This document shows, in pieces, positions 10,201-18,885 of a stretch of DNA of 64,000 bases. The stretch's first letter is position 1; the number at the start of each line of letters is the position of its first letter. Under the pieces are notes generated by a model. The model was not told where the DNA came from and did not search any database. It saw only the letters and a program-made list of their open reading frames with translations. The DNA lies in NCBI GenBank assembly GCA_964551875.1, contig CAZKEV010000003.1:11780-75779 (forward strand), in the 5' to 3' direction. The translations under genes were made by a program, and so were the position numbers. This DNA is from JACTUA01 sp964551875 (lineage in GTDB: Archaea > Halobacteriota > Methanomicrobia > Methanomicrobiales > JACTUA01).

Positions 10201-10331
10201 GCCGTATAAACTATTTCAACCCGGACATTCCATCTACAGATGGTGAAGAAATACCCTTGGAGAGATACGGTGTTACTTCAGACGGGGAAATGAGGGTATT
10301 CTATGGGAAAGAAGAAGATACTCGTTGTTGA
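10197..10331 (+). CDS. Possible 44-residue leader or coupling ORF
   Basis: An ATG overlaps the stop of the giant kinase (ATGA) and follows a G-rich ribosome site. The frame stays open for 44 codons and ends 29 bases inside the next gene in another frame. The product (MSRINYFNPD...) has no recognised domain. It may only serve to couple translation of the two signalling genes, or be chance. Confidence 0.25.
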   Translation: MSRINYFNPDIPSTDGEEIPLERYGVTSDGEMRVFYGKEEDTRC

Positions 10332-11436
10332 AGACGAATTCATCACCGCCTCGGATATTCAGTCAACCCTCAAGGGTATGGGTTTTGAAGTCCCGGGCAT
10401 CGCCGATACCGGTGAGGATGCAATCAAGATGGCAGGGGATCTCAAACCTGATGCCATCCTGATGGACATCCTTCTCAAGGGCAAGATGAATGGGATCACC
10501 GCTGCCGGCGTCATCAAGGACAGGTACAGCATCCCGGTCATCTACCTCACGGGCCAGTCGGACGATGCGACCATCAACAGGGCCCTCGAGAGCGAACCCT
10601 TCGGGTACATCATCAAGCCCTTCGAGGACAAGACCCTGAAGGCAACCATCGGGATGGCCCTCTACAAGCATGCCATCGACGAGAGCCTGAGGGAGAGCGA
10701 CCAGCTCGTCCATTCTCTCATCGACTCCAATACGGAGCCGATGTTCATCCTCGACCAGAATACCAGGGTGCTCGTCATCAATGAAGCCCTCGCGTGCAGG
10801 GCTCCAGGCGCACCAAAAACGGCCGGGGACCAGACCCTCGACAGCCTCGTCTCCGCGGGGCTCATCACGAAGAAACTCGCCGATGCGGTGCGTGTCCATT
10901 TCTATGATAAAAAACCGTTCGTCTTTGACGAGGAAGTCAACGGGAAGTGGGTGGCCCACAGTATCACCCCCCTCGTCGATACCCATGGCCAGGTCGTCAG
11001 GTGCGCGGTGCACAGCAGCGATGTAACCGAGATAAAACAGGCGGATGGGAAGCTGAAGGCCCTCAATGAGCAGCTCCTCAGGGAGAGGAAGGACCTCATC
11101 ATCTACAAGGCGATGCTCGACGGCATGGACGACATCCTCATCGCCACCACAGACGTGGGGGCCATCTTCTTTGTGAACGAAGCCTTCCAGAAACGGTTCG
11201 GGTATACCCTGGACGAGGTGAAGGGCAAGCAGATCGGCATGCTCAAGGACCCCCATGATACCTTCCCCATCGACGGAAACGCATTCTTCGTTGACAAGAA
11301 GACCGTCTGGAACGGGAGCATCACGGTGGTCACCAAGCATCAGCTGAAGCTGAAGACATTGCTGAAGAGCACCCCTGTCATCCGTAATAATGTAACCATC
11401 TGCCGCGTCTTTGTGCTCAGGGAACGACTCGCTTGA
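10303..11436 (+). CDS. Receiver-PAS-PAS signalling protein
   Basis: Residues 1-125 form a CheY-like receiver with acceptor Asp55 (ILMDILLKG) and conserved Lys in YIIKPFED. Two PAS units follow. The first ends in DVTEIKQAD, then a short coiled linker, then a second PAS (FFVNEAFQKRFGYTLDEV). There is no kinase, cyclase or DNA-binding domain, so it is a receiver with sensory or dimerising output only. It is the last member of the sensory operon starting at 4265 and is the natural phosphate acceptor for the kinases there. Confidence 0.88.
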   Translation: MGKKKILVVEDEFITASDIQSTLKGMGFEVPGIADTGEDAIKMAGDLKPDAILMDILLKGKMNGITAAGVIKDRYSIPVIYLTGQSDDATINRALESEPFGYIIKPFEDKTLKATIGMALYKHAIDESLRESDQLVHSLIDSNTEPMFILDQNTRVLVINEALACRAPGAPKTAGDQTLDSLVSAGLITKKLADAVRVHFYDKKPFVFDEEVNGKWVAHSITPLVDTHGQVVRCAVHSSDVTEIKQADGKLKALNEQLLRERKDLIIYKAMLDGMDDILIATTDVGAIFFVNEAFQKRFGYTLDEVKGKQIGMLKDPHDTFPIDGNAFFVDKKTVWNGSITVVTKHQLKLKTLLKSTPVIRNNVTICRVFVLRERLA

Positions 11437-11588
11437 CCGGATGGGACATGAGGACTTCGCCCCCCCCTGCTCCCGTAAAAGGAGATGGAACAGGATCCGG
11501 ATTAATGAGGAGGGAGAATGGCCATGGGGCAGTACACCGCTCCCCGTGATCTCCTCCTTTCTCCTCTTGCACGGCAACAGATCCGGTT

Positions 11589-13232
11589 TTACCGCTGCAC
11601 GGCCCCGAGGTTGGCCTGCCCGACCGTTGCGGCGTACCTGGCCAGGACCCCGGTGAGGGCCTTCTCAGGCGGTTTCCATGACCGCCGCCGATCCTTCAGG
11701 ACCTTCTCAGGTACAAGGAGGTCGAGGCTCTTCTTCCCGATGTCGATGGCGATGATATCCCCGTCGTTGACAAAGGCGATGGGGCCCCCAACCTGCGCCT
11801 CGGGGGCCACATGACCGATGCACGGCCCCCTTGTCCCGCCGGAGAACCTCCCGTCTGTAACGAGGGCGACGCGCCGGTAACCGAGCCCGACGATCGCCGA
11901 GGTCGGGGCGAGCATCTCCGGCATGCCGGGGCCACCGCGCGGCCCCTCGTAGCGGATGACGACCACGTCCCCTTCCCGGATCTTCCTCGCAAGGATATCT
12001 TTCATGGCGGCCTTCTCACCGTCAAAGACCCGGGCAGGTCCACGATGGAGCCACATCTTCTGGTCCACAGCCGCGGCTTTTACCACTGCGCCGTCGGGGG
12101 CAAGGGAGCCCCGGAGCACCCTGAGGCCACCGGCCGCATGCACCGGTTTGCGGAGGGTGTGTATGATCTTCCCATCGGTGACGCGTCCCATCTCCGCGAT
12201 CTCCAGGATGCCAGGCCCCGAGACGGTCGGGGAATCCTCGAGAACCTCCCTGAGCCGGGAGAGGACCGCCGGGATACCACCGGCCCTGTGGAGGGCGAGC
12301 ATCGAGTGAGGTCCTGCAGGCTGCATGTCGCAGATGTGCGGGATCCCGCTCCCCATGGTGTTGAAGGTCTCCAGGTCAATGGGGATACCGGCCTCGACGG
12401 CAAGCGCCATGAGGTGGAGGATGGTGTTCGTGGATCCCCCGAGGGCCATGTCGACCCGGATGGCATTCCGGATGCTCTCTTCCGTGACTATCCTCCTCGG
12501 GGTGACCCCTTCTCTCACCAGGGCCACGACCCGTTCCCCGCTCTGCCTCGCGATCCGGAGCTTTCCTGCATCCACGGCCGGGATCGTTGCGCAGCCGGCG
12601 ATGGACATGCCGAGGGATTCGGTCACGCAAGCCATGGTGTTCGCGGTATAGAGCCCCTGGCACGAGCCGCAGCCCGGCATGGCTGCACACTCCAGTTCAT
12701 GGAGCTCCCCTTCGTCCATGGTGCCGGCGGCGACCCTCCCCACTGCCTCGAAGACGTCGATGAGGGAGAGGTCCCTGCCCGCAAGAGAGCCGGAAAGCAT
12801 CGGCCCGCCGGTGACGAGGATTGCCGGTATATCGCACCGGACGGCTGCCATGAGCATCCCCGGCACGATCTTGTCGCACGTGCCGATGCAGACAAGGCCA
12901 TCGAACCGGTGGGCCTGTACCATGAGCTCGATAGAGTCGGCGATATTCTCCCTGGATGGGAGGGAATAGCGCATCCCCTCGTGCCCCATGGCTATCCCGT
13001 CACAGATCCCGATGACCCCGAACTCGAAGGGAACCCCGCCGGCTGCGCAGATCCCTTCCCTGACCCTCTCCGAGATCTGCCGCAGGTGCACGTGGCCGGG
13101 AACGATAGTGTTCCAGGCGTTCGCGATCCCGATGAAGGGCTCGTCCATCTGCCGATCCGTTACCCCGAGGGATCGCAGCAGGGCGCGGTTGGGCGCCCGC
13201 TCGAACCCCCGTTTCACTACTTCGCTCCGCAT
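11589..13232 (-). CDS. ilvD: Dihydroxy-acid dehydratase
   Basis: Dehydrates 2,3-dihydroxy-isovalerate and -methylvalerate to the 2-oxo acids in valine and isoleucine synthesis. The iron-sulfur cluster cysteines are visible in CIGTCDKIVPGM and PGCGSCQGLYTANTM. The C-terminal TDGRFSGGTRG motif of the IlvD/Edd family is also present. The length (547 residues) is normal for the family. Its ATG lies 16 bases inside the end of cobA, so it is the last gene of the tetrapyrrole transcript although it belongs to another pathway. Confidence 0.97.
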   Translation of the reverse strand: MRSEVVKRGFERAPNRALLRSLGVTDRQMDEPFIGIANAWNTIVPGHVHLRQISERVREGICAAGGVPFEFGVIGICDGIAMGHEGMRYSLPSRENIADSIELMVQAHRFDGLVCIGTCDKIVPGMLMAAVRCDIPAILVTGGPMLSGSLAGRDLSLIDVFEAVGRVAAGTMDEGELHELECAAMPGCGSCQGLYTANTMACVTESLGMSIAGCATIPAVDAGKLRIARQSGERVVALVREGVTPRRIVTEESIRNAIRVDMALGGSTNTILHLMALAVEAGIPIDLETFNTMGSGIPHICDMQPAGPHSMLALHRAGGIPAVLSRLREVLEDSPTVSGPGILEIAEMGRVTDGKIIHTLRKPVHAAGGLRVLRGSLAPDGAVVKAAAVDQKMWLHRGPARVFDGEKAAMKDILARKIREGDVVVIRYEGPRGGPGMPEMLAPTSAIVGLGYRRVALVTDGRFSGGTRGPCIGHVAPEAQVGGPIAFVNDGDIIAIDIGKKSLDLLVPEKVLKDRRRSWKPPEKALTGVLARYAATVGQANLGAVQR

Positions 13233-13969
13233 AAATCCTCCCCACTATAGAGGCTGACAACATCCCCGATAACGATGACCGCAGGGGGCCTGACTCCGGC
13301 CCGCTTCCCTATCTCCCCGATTTCCCCGAGGGGCCCGGTGGTTACCCGCTGCCCGGGGTCAAGGCCCCGCTCGATAATTGCCACCGGTGTGCCCGGATCT
13401 TTCCCCCGGGCTACCAGGCGGGAGGCGATGGAGGAGAGGTTCTTCACCCCCATCAGGATCACGATGGTCCCCCGGAATTTCGCCAGGAGTCCCCAATCGA
13501 GGGTGGACTCCTCCTTCCCGGGATCTTCGTGGCCGGTCAGGATGATCACCTCTGATGCATGGCTCCGGTGGGTAACCGGTATCCCGACGCAGCCGGGGAC
13601 TGCTATCGCGCTCGTGACTCCGGGGACGAGCTCCACAGGTACCCCCGCGGTCCGCAGGGCCTCGAGCTCCTCACCTCCCCTCCCGAAGAGGAACGGGTCG
13701 CCCCCCTTCAGCCGGACAACCCGTTTCCCCTCAAGAGCTTTCTCTACCATGGTCCGCTCGATCTCCTCCTGTTCGAGGGTGTGCTGTGATCCTGATTTCC
13801 CACAGTCGATGAGCTCAGCTCCTGCCGGGAGGAGATCCCTCACCCCGCCGGCGAGCTGGTCGTAGAGGACGACCTCCGCCCTCTCAAGGACCCTCAGGGC
13901 CTTGACGGTGAGGAGGTCGGGGCTTCCCGGACCCGCGCCCACGAGGTAAACCTTACCCTTACCTCTCAT
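13217..13969 (-). CDS. cobA: Uroporphyrinogen-III C-methyltransferase
   Basis: Adds two methyl groups from S-adenosylmethionine to uroporphyrinogen III, giving precorrin-2, the precursor of siroheme, F430 and cobamides. The SAM-binding loop VGAGPGSPDLLT is at residues 8-19. The family motifs VVRLKGGDPFLFGRGGEE and PGVTSAIAVPG follow. The 250-residue length is that of a stand-alone SUMT. The ATG at 13969 overlaps the end of hemC by 11 bases. Because the assembly gap shifts the hemC frame, a naive reading fuses the two genes; the true hemC stop at 13959 and this start show they are separate. Confidence 0.95.
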   Translation of the reverse strand: MRGKGKVYLVGAGPGSPDLLTVKALRVLERAEVVLYDQLAGGVRDLLPAGAELIDCGKSGSQHTLEQEEIERTMVEKALEGKRVVRLKGGDPFLFGRGGEELEALRTAGVPVELVPGVTSAIAVPGCVGIPVTHRSHASEVIILTGHEDPGKEESTLDWGLLAKFRGTIVILMGVKNLSSIASRLVARGKDPGTPVAIIERGLDPGQRVTTGPLGEIGEIGKRAGVRPPAVIVIGDVVSLYSGEDLCGAK

Positions 13970-14896
13970 CCTTCCCTCCAAGGAAGGCCCGGGCTTCTGC
14001 GAGGAGGTCCACGGCCTTCCCTGCAAGGCGCTTCCCGGACGCCCTTGCGGCCTCGATATCGGCCACCTCCTCCTCGATCCGTTCTGTCCTGCTCCCGTCG
14101 AGGGAGAGGACCTCGGCGATGAGATGGCCGTCCCTGCAGTAGACCCCGATGGGCGTGAAACAGCCGCCTCCCAGCTCCCCGAGGACCGCNNNNNNNNNNN
14201 NNNNNNNNNNNNNNNNNNNNNNNNNNNNNNNNNNNNNNNNNNNNNNNNNNNNNNNNNNNNNNNNNNNNNNNNNNNNNNNNNNNNNNNNNTGATGATCAGG
14301 CGCGGGTCGTCACGGGATACCACCGCGATTGCTCCCTGGTTCGCAGTGGGGACGAAGCGTTCCGGTGAAAGCCGGTACCCCCGGAGTTTATAGTCAAGCC
14401 GATCGAGGCCGGCCTCTGCAAGAATGATACCATGGAAGTCCCCGGAGATGAGCTTCCGTATCCTCGTGTCCACGTTCCCCCGGAGAGGTCTCACCTCAAT
14501 GGTACTGTCATGCCGCAGGATCTGGGCGCGCCTCCGCATGCTCGAGGTACCAACGATGCTCACCTGGTCCATGGCCGTGGAGATGGCAAGGAAGTCAGCG
14601 GGAGAGTCCCTCTGCAGGATGGCGGTGGTGTTGAGTCCATTCGGCCGCTTGACCGGGATATCCTTCATGCTGTGGACCGCGGCATCGATCTCCCCCCGCA
14701 GGATGGCGTCATCCAGCGCTTTCACAAAGAGTCCCTGGCCGCCGATCTCATGGAGGGGGACGCCGGTATCGTCATCGCCCTGGGTGCGGATGATGACCGT
14801 CTCCACCTCCACGCCCTGTTCGGCAAGGATCCTCGCAACCCGCTCGGTCTGGTTGAGCGCGAGCTTGCTGCCCCGGGTACCGATCACGAGAGACAT
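13959..14896 (-). CDS. hemC: Hydroxymethylbilane synthase (interrupted by assembly gap)
   Basis: Polymerises four porphobilinogens to hydroxymethylbilane. The N-terminal part (IGTRGSKLAL, GGQGLFVKALDDAI, VHSMKDIP, STSSMRR-like segment) runs up to DDPRLII. After 100 Ns the sequence resumes in another frame with AVLGELGGGCFTPIG, whose Cys carries the dipyrromethane cofactor, and ends in FLGGKDER. The known bases outside the gap number 838, so the true gap must be 2 modulo 3. Comparison with the E. coli protein as I remember it suggests about 18-19 residues are missing, i.e. near 53 or 56 bases rather than 100. The gene overlaps hemL (13 bases) and cobA (11 bases). Confidence 0.93.
14190..14289. 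other. Assembly gap (100 N)
   Basis: Exactly 100 Ns, the usual placeholder for a gap of unknown length. It sits inside hemC and breaks its frame, so its length is not real. Confidence 0.95.
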
Positions 14897-16131
14897 GCCT
14901 GGTACCCCCGTGCAATGGCCTCGATATCCTCATCGGTGTGAGCTGCAGAGAGGAAGTTCGTCTCGAACTGCGAGGGCGGCAGGAAGATCCCCCTGGAGAG
15001 CATCCCCTTCCAGAAACCGGCAAAGGCTTCTGTGTCACTCTCCTTTGCCTCCCGGTAGTTACGCGGGGGGTTCTTCCTGAAGAAATACTTGAACAGGGAA
15101 CCGAGCTGGACAAAGGATCCCTGCCCACCGGAGGCATGGACCGCCTCCTGGATGGCCTTGCCCATATCGTCGAGGTGCCGGTAGAGATCGCTGTTCGCAT
15201 GGAGGTACCGGAGAGTGGCGATGCCCGCGGCGAGGGAGAGGGGGTTCCCGCTGAAGGTCCCTGCCTGGTAGACCGGCCCGCAGGGGGCGACATAGTCCAT
15301 GATCTCCCGCCGTCCCCCGAAGGCGCCTATCGGGAGACCCCCGCCGAGGATCTTCCCCAGGGTCGTGAGGTCGGGCCGGATGCGGTACAGCCCTTGCGCC
15401 CCGCCCCTCCCCAGACGGTAGCCGGTGATCACCTCATCGAATATGAGGAGGACATCATGAGCCCTCGTGATGGACCGGACCTCCGCGAGATAGGTGCTGT
15501 CGGGGAGCACCGGCCCGATATTCCCGAGGACCGGTTCGAGGATGAAAGCGGCCACGTCCCCGTTCCTGGCGAGGGTATCCTCCAGGGCGGATGAATCGTT
15601 ATACGGGACCTGGAGGGTGTGGCGGGTGAGATCCGGAAGCACTCCAGCCGAGTCAGGCACCCCCAGGGTCGTCGCTCCGGAACCCGCTTTGACAAGCACC
15701 GCATCATGGGCTCCATGAAACCCGCCCTCGACCTTTACGATATCGCTCCTTCCCGTGAACCCCCGGGCAACCCGGATGGCAGACATGGTCGCCTCGCTCC
15801 CGCTCGAGACGAAACGGACCATCTCTATCGACGGGTAATCATCCCTGATGAGCCCTGCCATCTCGGGTTCCAGGGGAGACGGTGTCCCGTACAGCCATCC
15901 CTTCTCCAGCTGGGAGCTGATGGCTGCATGGATATCGGGATGGGCATGGCCGAGCAGGAGGGGGCCGTAGGCCATGCAGCAGTCGATGAGCTCCTGCCCG
16001 TCTGCCGTCCTGATCCTGCCACCTTTGCCTGAGAGCGTGTAAAACGGGTATGGCTTGATGGCCCGGACGGGACTGCTCACCCCGCCAGGCATCAGATTCA
16101 CCGCGAGGGAATACAGCTCACTGCTCTTCAC
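14884..16131 (-). CDS. hemL: Glutamate-1-semialdehyde 2,1-aminomutase
   Basis: A PLP-dependent aminomutase that converts glutamate-1-semialdehyde to 5-aminolevulinate, the second step of the C5 pathway. The PLP lysine is Lys260 in TLGKILGGGLPIGAFGG, and the aspartate lies upstream in LIFDEVITG. The frame stays open further upstream, but the extra residues look random and lie inside hemB. I choose the GTG at 16131, preceded by GGTGG, giving VKSSELYSLAVNLMPGGVSSPVR, the usual family start after its first residues. The gene then overlaps the end of hemB by 14 bases. Confidence 0.95.
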   Translation of the reverse strand: MKSSELYSLAVNLMPGGVSSPVRAIKPYPFYTLSGKGGRIRTADGQELIDCCMAYGPLLLGHAHPDIHAAISSQLEKGWLYGTPSPLEPEMAGLIRDDYPSIEMVRFVSSGSEATMSAIRVARGFTGRSDIVKVEGGFHGAHDAVLVKAGSGATTLGVPDSAGVLPDLTRHTLQVPYNDSSALEDTLARNGDVAAFILEPVLGNIGPVLPDSTYLAEVRSITRAHDVLLIFDEVITGYRLGRGGAQGLYRIRPDLTTLGKILGGGLPIGAFGGRREIMDYVAPCGPVYQAGTFSGNPLSLAAGIATLRYLHANSDLYRHLDDMGKAIQEAVHASGGQGSFVQLGSLFKYFFRKNPPRNYREAKESDTEAFAGFWKGMLSRGIFLPPSQFETNFLSAAHTDEDIEAIARGYQACLS

Positions 16132-17101
16132 GCGCCCACCCCGCGGCTTCTTCGGCAAAGTAGGTGATGATGAGGTCCGCACCCGCACGCTTGATACAGG
16201 TGAGGCTCTCCATGACAGCGGATCTCTCATCGATCCAGCCCCGCTCCCCGGCCGCCCTGATCATGGCATACTCCCCGCTCACCTGGAACGCCGCCAGGGG
16301 AAGCCCGAAATCCCGGAGGGCGGCAAGGATGTCCAGGTAGTATCCGGCAGGCTTCACCATGAGGATGTCCGCGCCTTCCTCGGCATCAAGCGCGGACTCC
16401 AGGATCGCCTCGCGGGCATTGGACGGGTTGAGCTGGTAGGTGGTCCTGTCCCCGAAGTTGTAGCCCGAGTCTGCAGCCTCCCTGAAGGGGCCATAGAAAC
16501 CGGAGGCGAATTTGCTCGAGTAGGACATGATGAGGACGTCCTCAAACCCGCTCTCGTCCAAAGCACCCCGGATGGACGCGACCATGCCATCCAGCATGCA
16601 GGAAGGGGCGACGACATCCGCACCCGCCTCGGCATGGCTGACGGCGATCCTGTTCATGAGCTCAAGTGAGGGGTCGTTCAGGAGATCCTGTCCGCCTCCT
16701 CTCTCGCCGATGATCCCGCAATGGCCATGATCCGTGTATTCGCAGGCACAGACATCGGTGCAGACCACGAGGTCGGGAACCGCCTCCTTCATCGCCTTCA
16801 CGGACTGCTGGATCACCCCGTCCGGTGCAAAGGCCGATGTTCCCTCGGCATCTTTGGCCCGGGGTATTCCGAAGAGCAGGACGGACGGGAGATCCAGGTC
16901 GCTGATCCTGCCTGCGACGGCGGGAAGGTCCCTGACCGGGTGCCTCACCTGGCCGGGCATGGAATCGATGGGCAGAGGGCGATCGATCCCCTCGTCAACA
17001 AAGAGGGGGACGACGAGGTCGCTCACATGGACGCAGGTCTCGGTGAAGAGCTCCTGCACATTCCTCCGCCGGTACCTTCGCATTCTCCTCACCGGAAACA
17101 C
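16118..17101 (-). CDS. hemB: Delta-aminolevulinic acid dehydratase (porphobilinogen synthase)
   Basis: Condenses two 5-aminolevulinates to porphobilinogen. Both active-site lysines are recognisable, in SYSSKFASGFYGPF and ILMVKPAGYYLD. The cysteine-rich zinc site is TDVCACEYTDHGHCG, so this is a zinc-type enzyme. I prefer the GTG at 17101 (VFPVRRMRRYRR) because GGGAGGGA lies just upstream and the product is 327 residues as usual. A GTG at 17134 would add 11 residues without a good ribosome site. It is the first gene of the hemB-hemL-hemC-cobA-ilvD overlap chain. Confidence 0.95.
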   Translation of the reverse strand: MFPVRRMRRYRRRNVQELFTETCVHVSDLVVPLFVDEGIDRPLPIDSMPGQVRHPVRDLPAVAGRISDLDLPSVLLFGIPRAKDAEGTSAFAPDGVIQQSVKAMKEAVPDLVVCTDVCACEYTDHGHCGIIGERGGGQDLLNDPSLELMNRIAVSHAEAGADVVAPSCMLDGMVASIRGALDESGFEDVLIMSYSSKFASGFYGPFREAADSGYNFGDRTTYQLNPSNAREAILESALDAEEGADILMVKPAGYYLDILAALRDFGLPLAAFQVSGEYAMIRAAGERGWIDERSAVMESLTCIKRAGADLIITYFAEEAAGWAREEQ

Positions 17102-17212
17102 GTCCAAGTATCCCTCCCTGCCGTATTTCAGCACCAGTGATTTCAGATTCTATCCAAAAGAAGATACCGATTAGGGATACCGGTCCGAAAAAATGGCCGG
17201 GCCGCTGTAAGA

Positions 17213-17222
17213 ACCTTTATGT
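17213..17222 (+). promoter_or_regulatory. TATA box of the EF-Tu-like gene
   Basis: CCTTTATGTA sits about 40 bases before the ATG at 17260, leaving a short leader with a GAGGAA-type ribosome site. The position also supports 17260, not the longer upstream frame, as the start. Confidence 0.4.
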
Positions 17223-17259
17223 AGAGAGGGCCCGTGATTGGTCTCTAGAGGAATGTGAG

Positions 17260-17508
17260 ATGGAGAAACCTCTCGGCAAGGTGACCCACTACTTCCCCAA
17301 GATAGGGGTTGCGGTGGTGGCCCTCTCAGACGACCTGAAGCAGGGCGAGGAGATCCGCTTCTCCGGCACCCAGACGGATTTTACCCAGAAGGTCAACTCG
17401 ATGCAGGTCGAGCACAAGACGATCGCAAGTGCCATGCGGGGACAGGAGATCGGGCTGAAGGTAGATCAGGATGTGAAGGTGGGAGACCGTGTCCTGAAGA
17501 TAGGATAA
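17260..17508 (+). CDS. Small translation elongation factor-like (EF-Tu domain 2-like) protein
   Basis: This 82-residue protein (MEKPLGKVTHYFPKIGVAV...) has the pattern of the beta-barrel domain 2 of EF-Tu. It shows a 'G-x-V-x-H-Y-F-x-x-I-x-V-A' strand, LKQGEEIRFSG, and a final VKVGDRVLKIG. There is no GTPase domain. Small archaeal proteins annotated as elongation-factor-like share this shape; their role is unknown to me. The frame extends upstream, but those residues cover the promoter and a ribosome site, so I start at 17260. It stands alone on the plus strand between the two tetrapyrrole blocks. Confidence 0.8.
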   Translation: MEKPLGKVTHYFPKIGVAVVALSDDLKQGEEIRFSGTQTDFTQKVNSMQVEHKTIASAMRGQEIGLKVDQDVKVGDRVLKIG

Positions 17509-17541
17509 TACGGAGACCGCATCCCCACCAGCCTTATTCCC

Positions 17542-17548
17542 TTTTTTT
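17542..17548 (+). terminator. Oligo-T terminator
   Basis: Seven consecutive T lie about 35 bases after the stop of the EF-Tu-like gene, as expected for an archaeal terminator. The end of hemA lies just beyond on the other strand. Confidence 0.5.
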
Positions 17549-17586
17549 CATTCTCCGGATCGATTCAGGGGCAACGAAATCCATTT

Positions 17587-18885
17587 TCAGGGTGCCTCAT
17601 CGGTCTTCTCTTCACTCCCATCCCTGAGGCAGTGACCGTCGCCCTGGGTGAGTGCCCGTACCATGGCCTCCGCAGCCTGGATCTCGCCCCTTTCGGCACA
17701 TTCCCTGATAGAGAGGGTGGCATCCGAGAGGAGCTTCTTCACCATCACGCGGGTGAGATCATCGATCACCTCCCTCACCCTGGGATCGTCGGCTGCAAGG
17801 CGGTGGATGGCTTTATCCCTTTCACGGATGCGGATGGCCTCGGCCCAGGTATAGAGGAGGGAGAGGGTATCATCGGCGGCTGTCCGGTTCACGAGGGAGA
17901 TGAACTGCTCGAGCTCCTCGCCGATGAAGGCCCGGGCGCGCTCTGCCTCGGCCCTCCGCTCCTTCAGGTTGTTCTCGGAGACGACCCGGAGGTCATCGAT
18001 GGAGAAGAGGCTCACCCCGTCGATGGAGGAGACGCCCGCCTCCACGTCCCTCGGCTGGGCGATATCGATGATGATGATGGGCCGGGGGCGCTGGTCGAGA
18101 GGCCAGCGCCGTTCCTTCATGGCCTCGCGGAGGGGGTCGCAATGGATGATGGGGTGCGGGGCAGCGGTGCAGGAGATGACCACGTCGGAGAGCTGGATGT
18201 AGTGGTACAGGTCCTTCAGGTTGACCGCCCTCCCCCCGATCTTTCCGGCAAGGGCCACCGCACGCGAATAGGTCCGGTTCGCCACGTAGATGGCAGAGAG
18301 CTCCCGTGCAGAGAGGGCCTGGGCAACGAGCATTCCCATCTCGCCGCTCCCGATGACGAGGATATGCTTCTCCCCGAGGCCGCCCAGGAGGTTCTCTGCG
18401 AGCTGGACCGCGGCCGAACCGATGGAGACGGCACCCCGGTTGATGTTCGTCCTCCTCCTCACCTGGATCCCGACGTGGATCGCCTTCTCCACGCAGATCT
18501 CGATGAGGTTTGAGGAGACCCCTGCCTCCTTTGCCCGGGCAAGGGCCACCTTCATCTGGCCGATGATCTGGTCCTCCCCGACGATCATTGAGTCGATACC
18601 CGCCGCAAGGTCCAGGAGATGCTGGAGGACCTCCACGCCCTCGAAGATCCGGAAGTCCCTCCTCCCGAGCGAGGTGAGGAAGTCAGAGAGGGCTCCTTCG
18701 CTCCCCTGGACCAGGATCTCCACCCGGTTGCAGGTCTGGAGGAGGAGGACTCCCCTGAAGTGCTCCCGGGCACTCGAAAGAAATGCCCCCTCGTCGGGAA
18801 ACCGGGCCTTCTCCAGGTCAGTGGCCGACGCATCATGATGGGAGAGGCTCGCGACGGCAAGCGGGGCATAGACCTGCCTATCCAT
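17587..18885 (-). CDS. hemA: Glutamyl-tRNA reductase
   Basis: Reduces glutamyl-tRNA to glutamate-1-semialdehyde with NADPH, the committed step of tetrapyrrole synthesis. The catalytic Cys52 lies in QTCNRVEI. The NADPH fold is at VIGSGEMGMLVAQAL, preceded by SIGSAAVQLAENLLG. The ATG at 18885 (MDRQVYAPLAVASLSHHDA) gives 432 residues, a normal length. The open frame upstream covers the end of the precorrin-2 dehydrogenase gene and is not protein-like. The start overlaps that gene by 8 bases, so the two are co-translated. Confidence 0.95.
   Translation of the reverse strand: MDRQVYAPLAVASLSHHDASATDLEKARFPDEGAFLSSAREHFRGVLLLQTCNRVEILVQGSEGALSDFLTSLGRRDFRIFEGVEVLQHLLDLAAGIDSMIVGEDQIIGQMKVALARAKEAGVSSNLIEICVEKAIHVGIQVRRRTNINRGAVSIGSAAVQLAENLLGGLGEKHILVIGSGEMGMLVAQALSARELSAIYVANRTYSRAVALAGKIGGRAVNLKDLYHYIQLSDVVISCTAAPHPIIHCDPLREAMKERRWPLDQRPRPIIIIDIAQPRDVEAGVSSIDGVSLFSIDDLRVVSENNLKERRAEAERARAFIGEELEQFISLVNRTAADDTLSLLYTWAEAIRIRERDKAIHRLAADDPRVREVIDDLTRVMVKKLLSDATLSIRECAERGEIQAAEAMVRALTQGDGHCLRDGSEEKTDEAP

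Noticed and set aside
11811..13250. A 479-codon plus-strand frame opposite ilvD
   Set aside because: It is antisense to a certain ilvD gene and has low-complexity Pro/Gly/His/Asp composition without any domain.
13217..14896. A HemC-CobA fusion protein
   Set aside because: The fusion arises only because the 100-N placeholder changes the frame. The proper hemC frame ends at 13959 and cobA has its own ATG at 13969.
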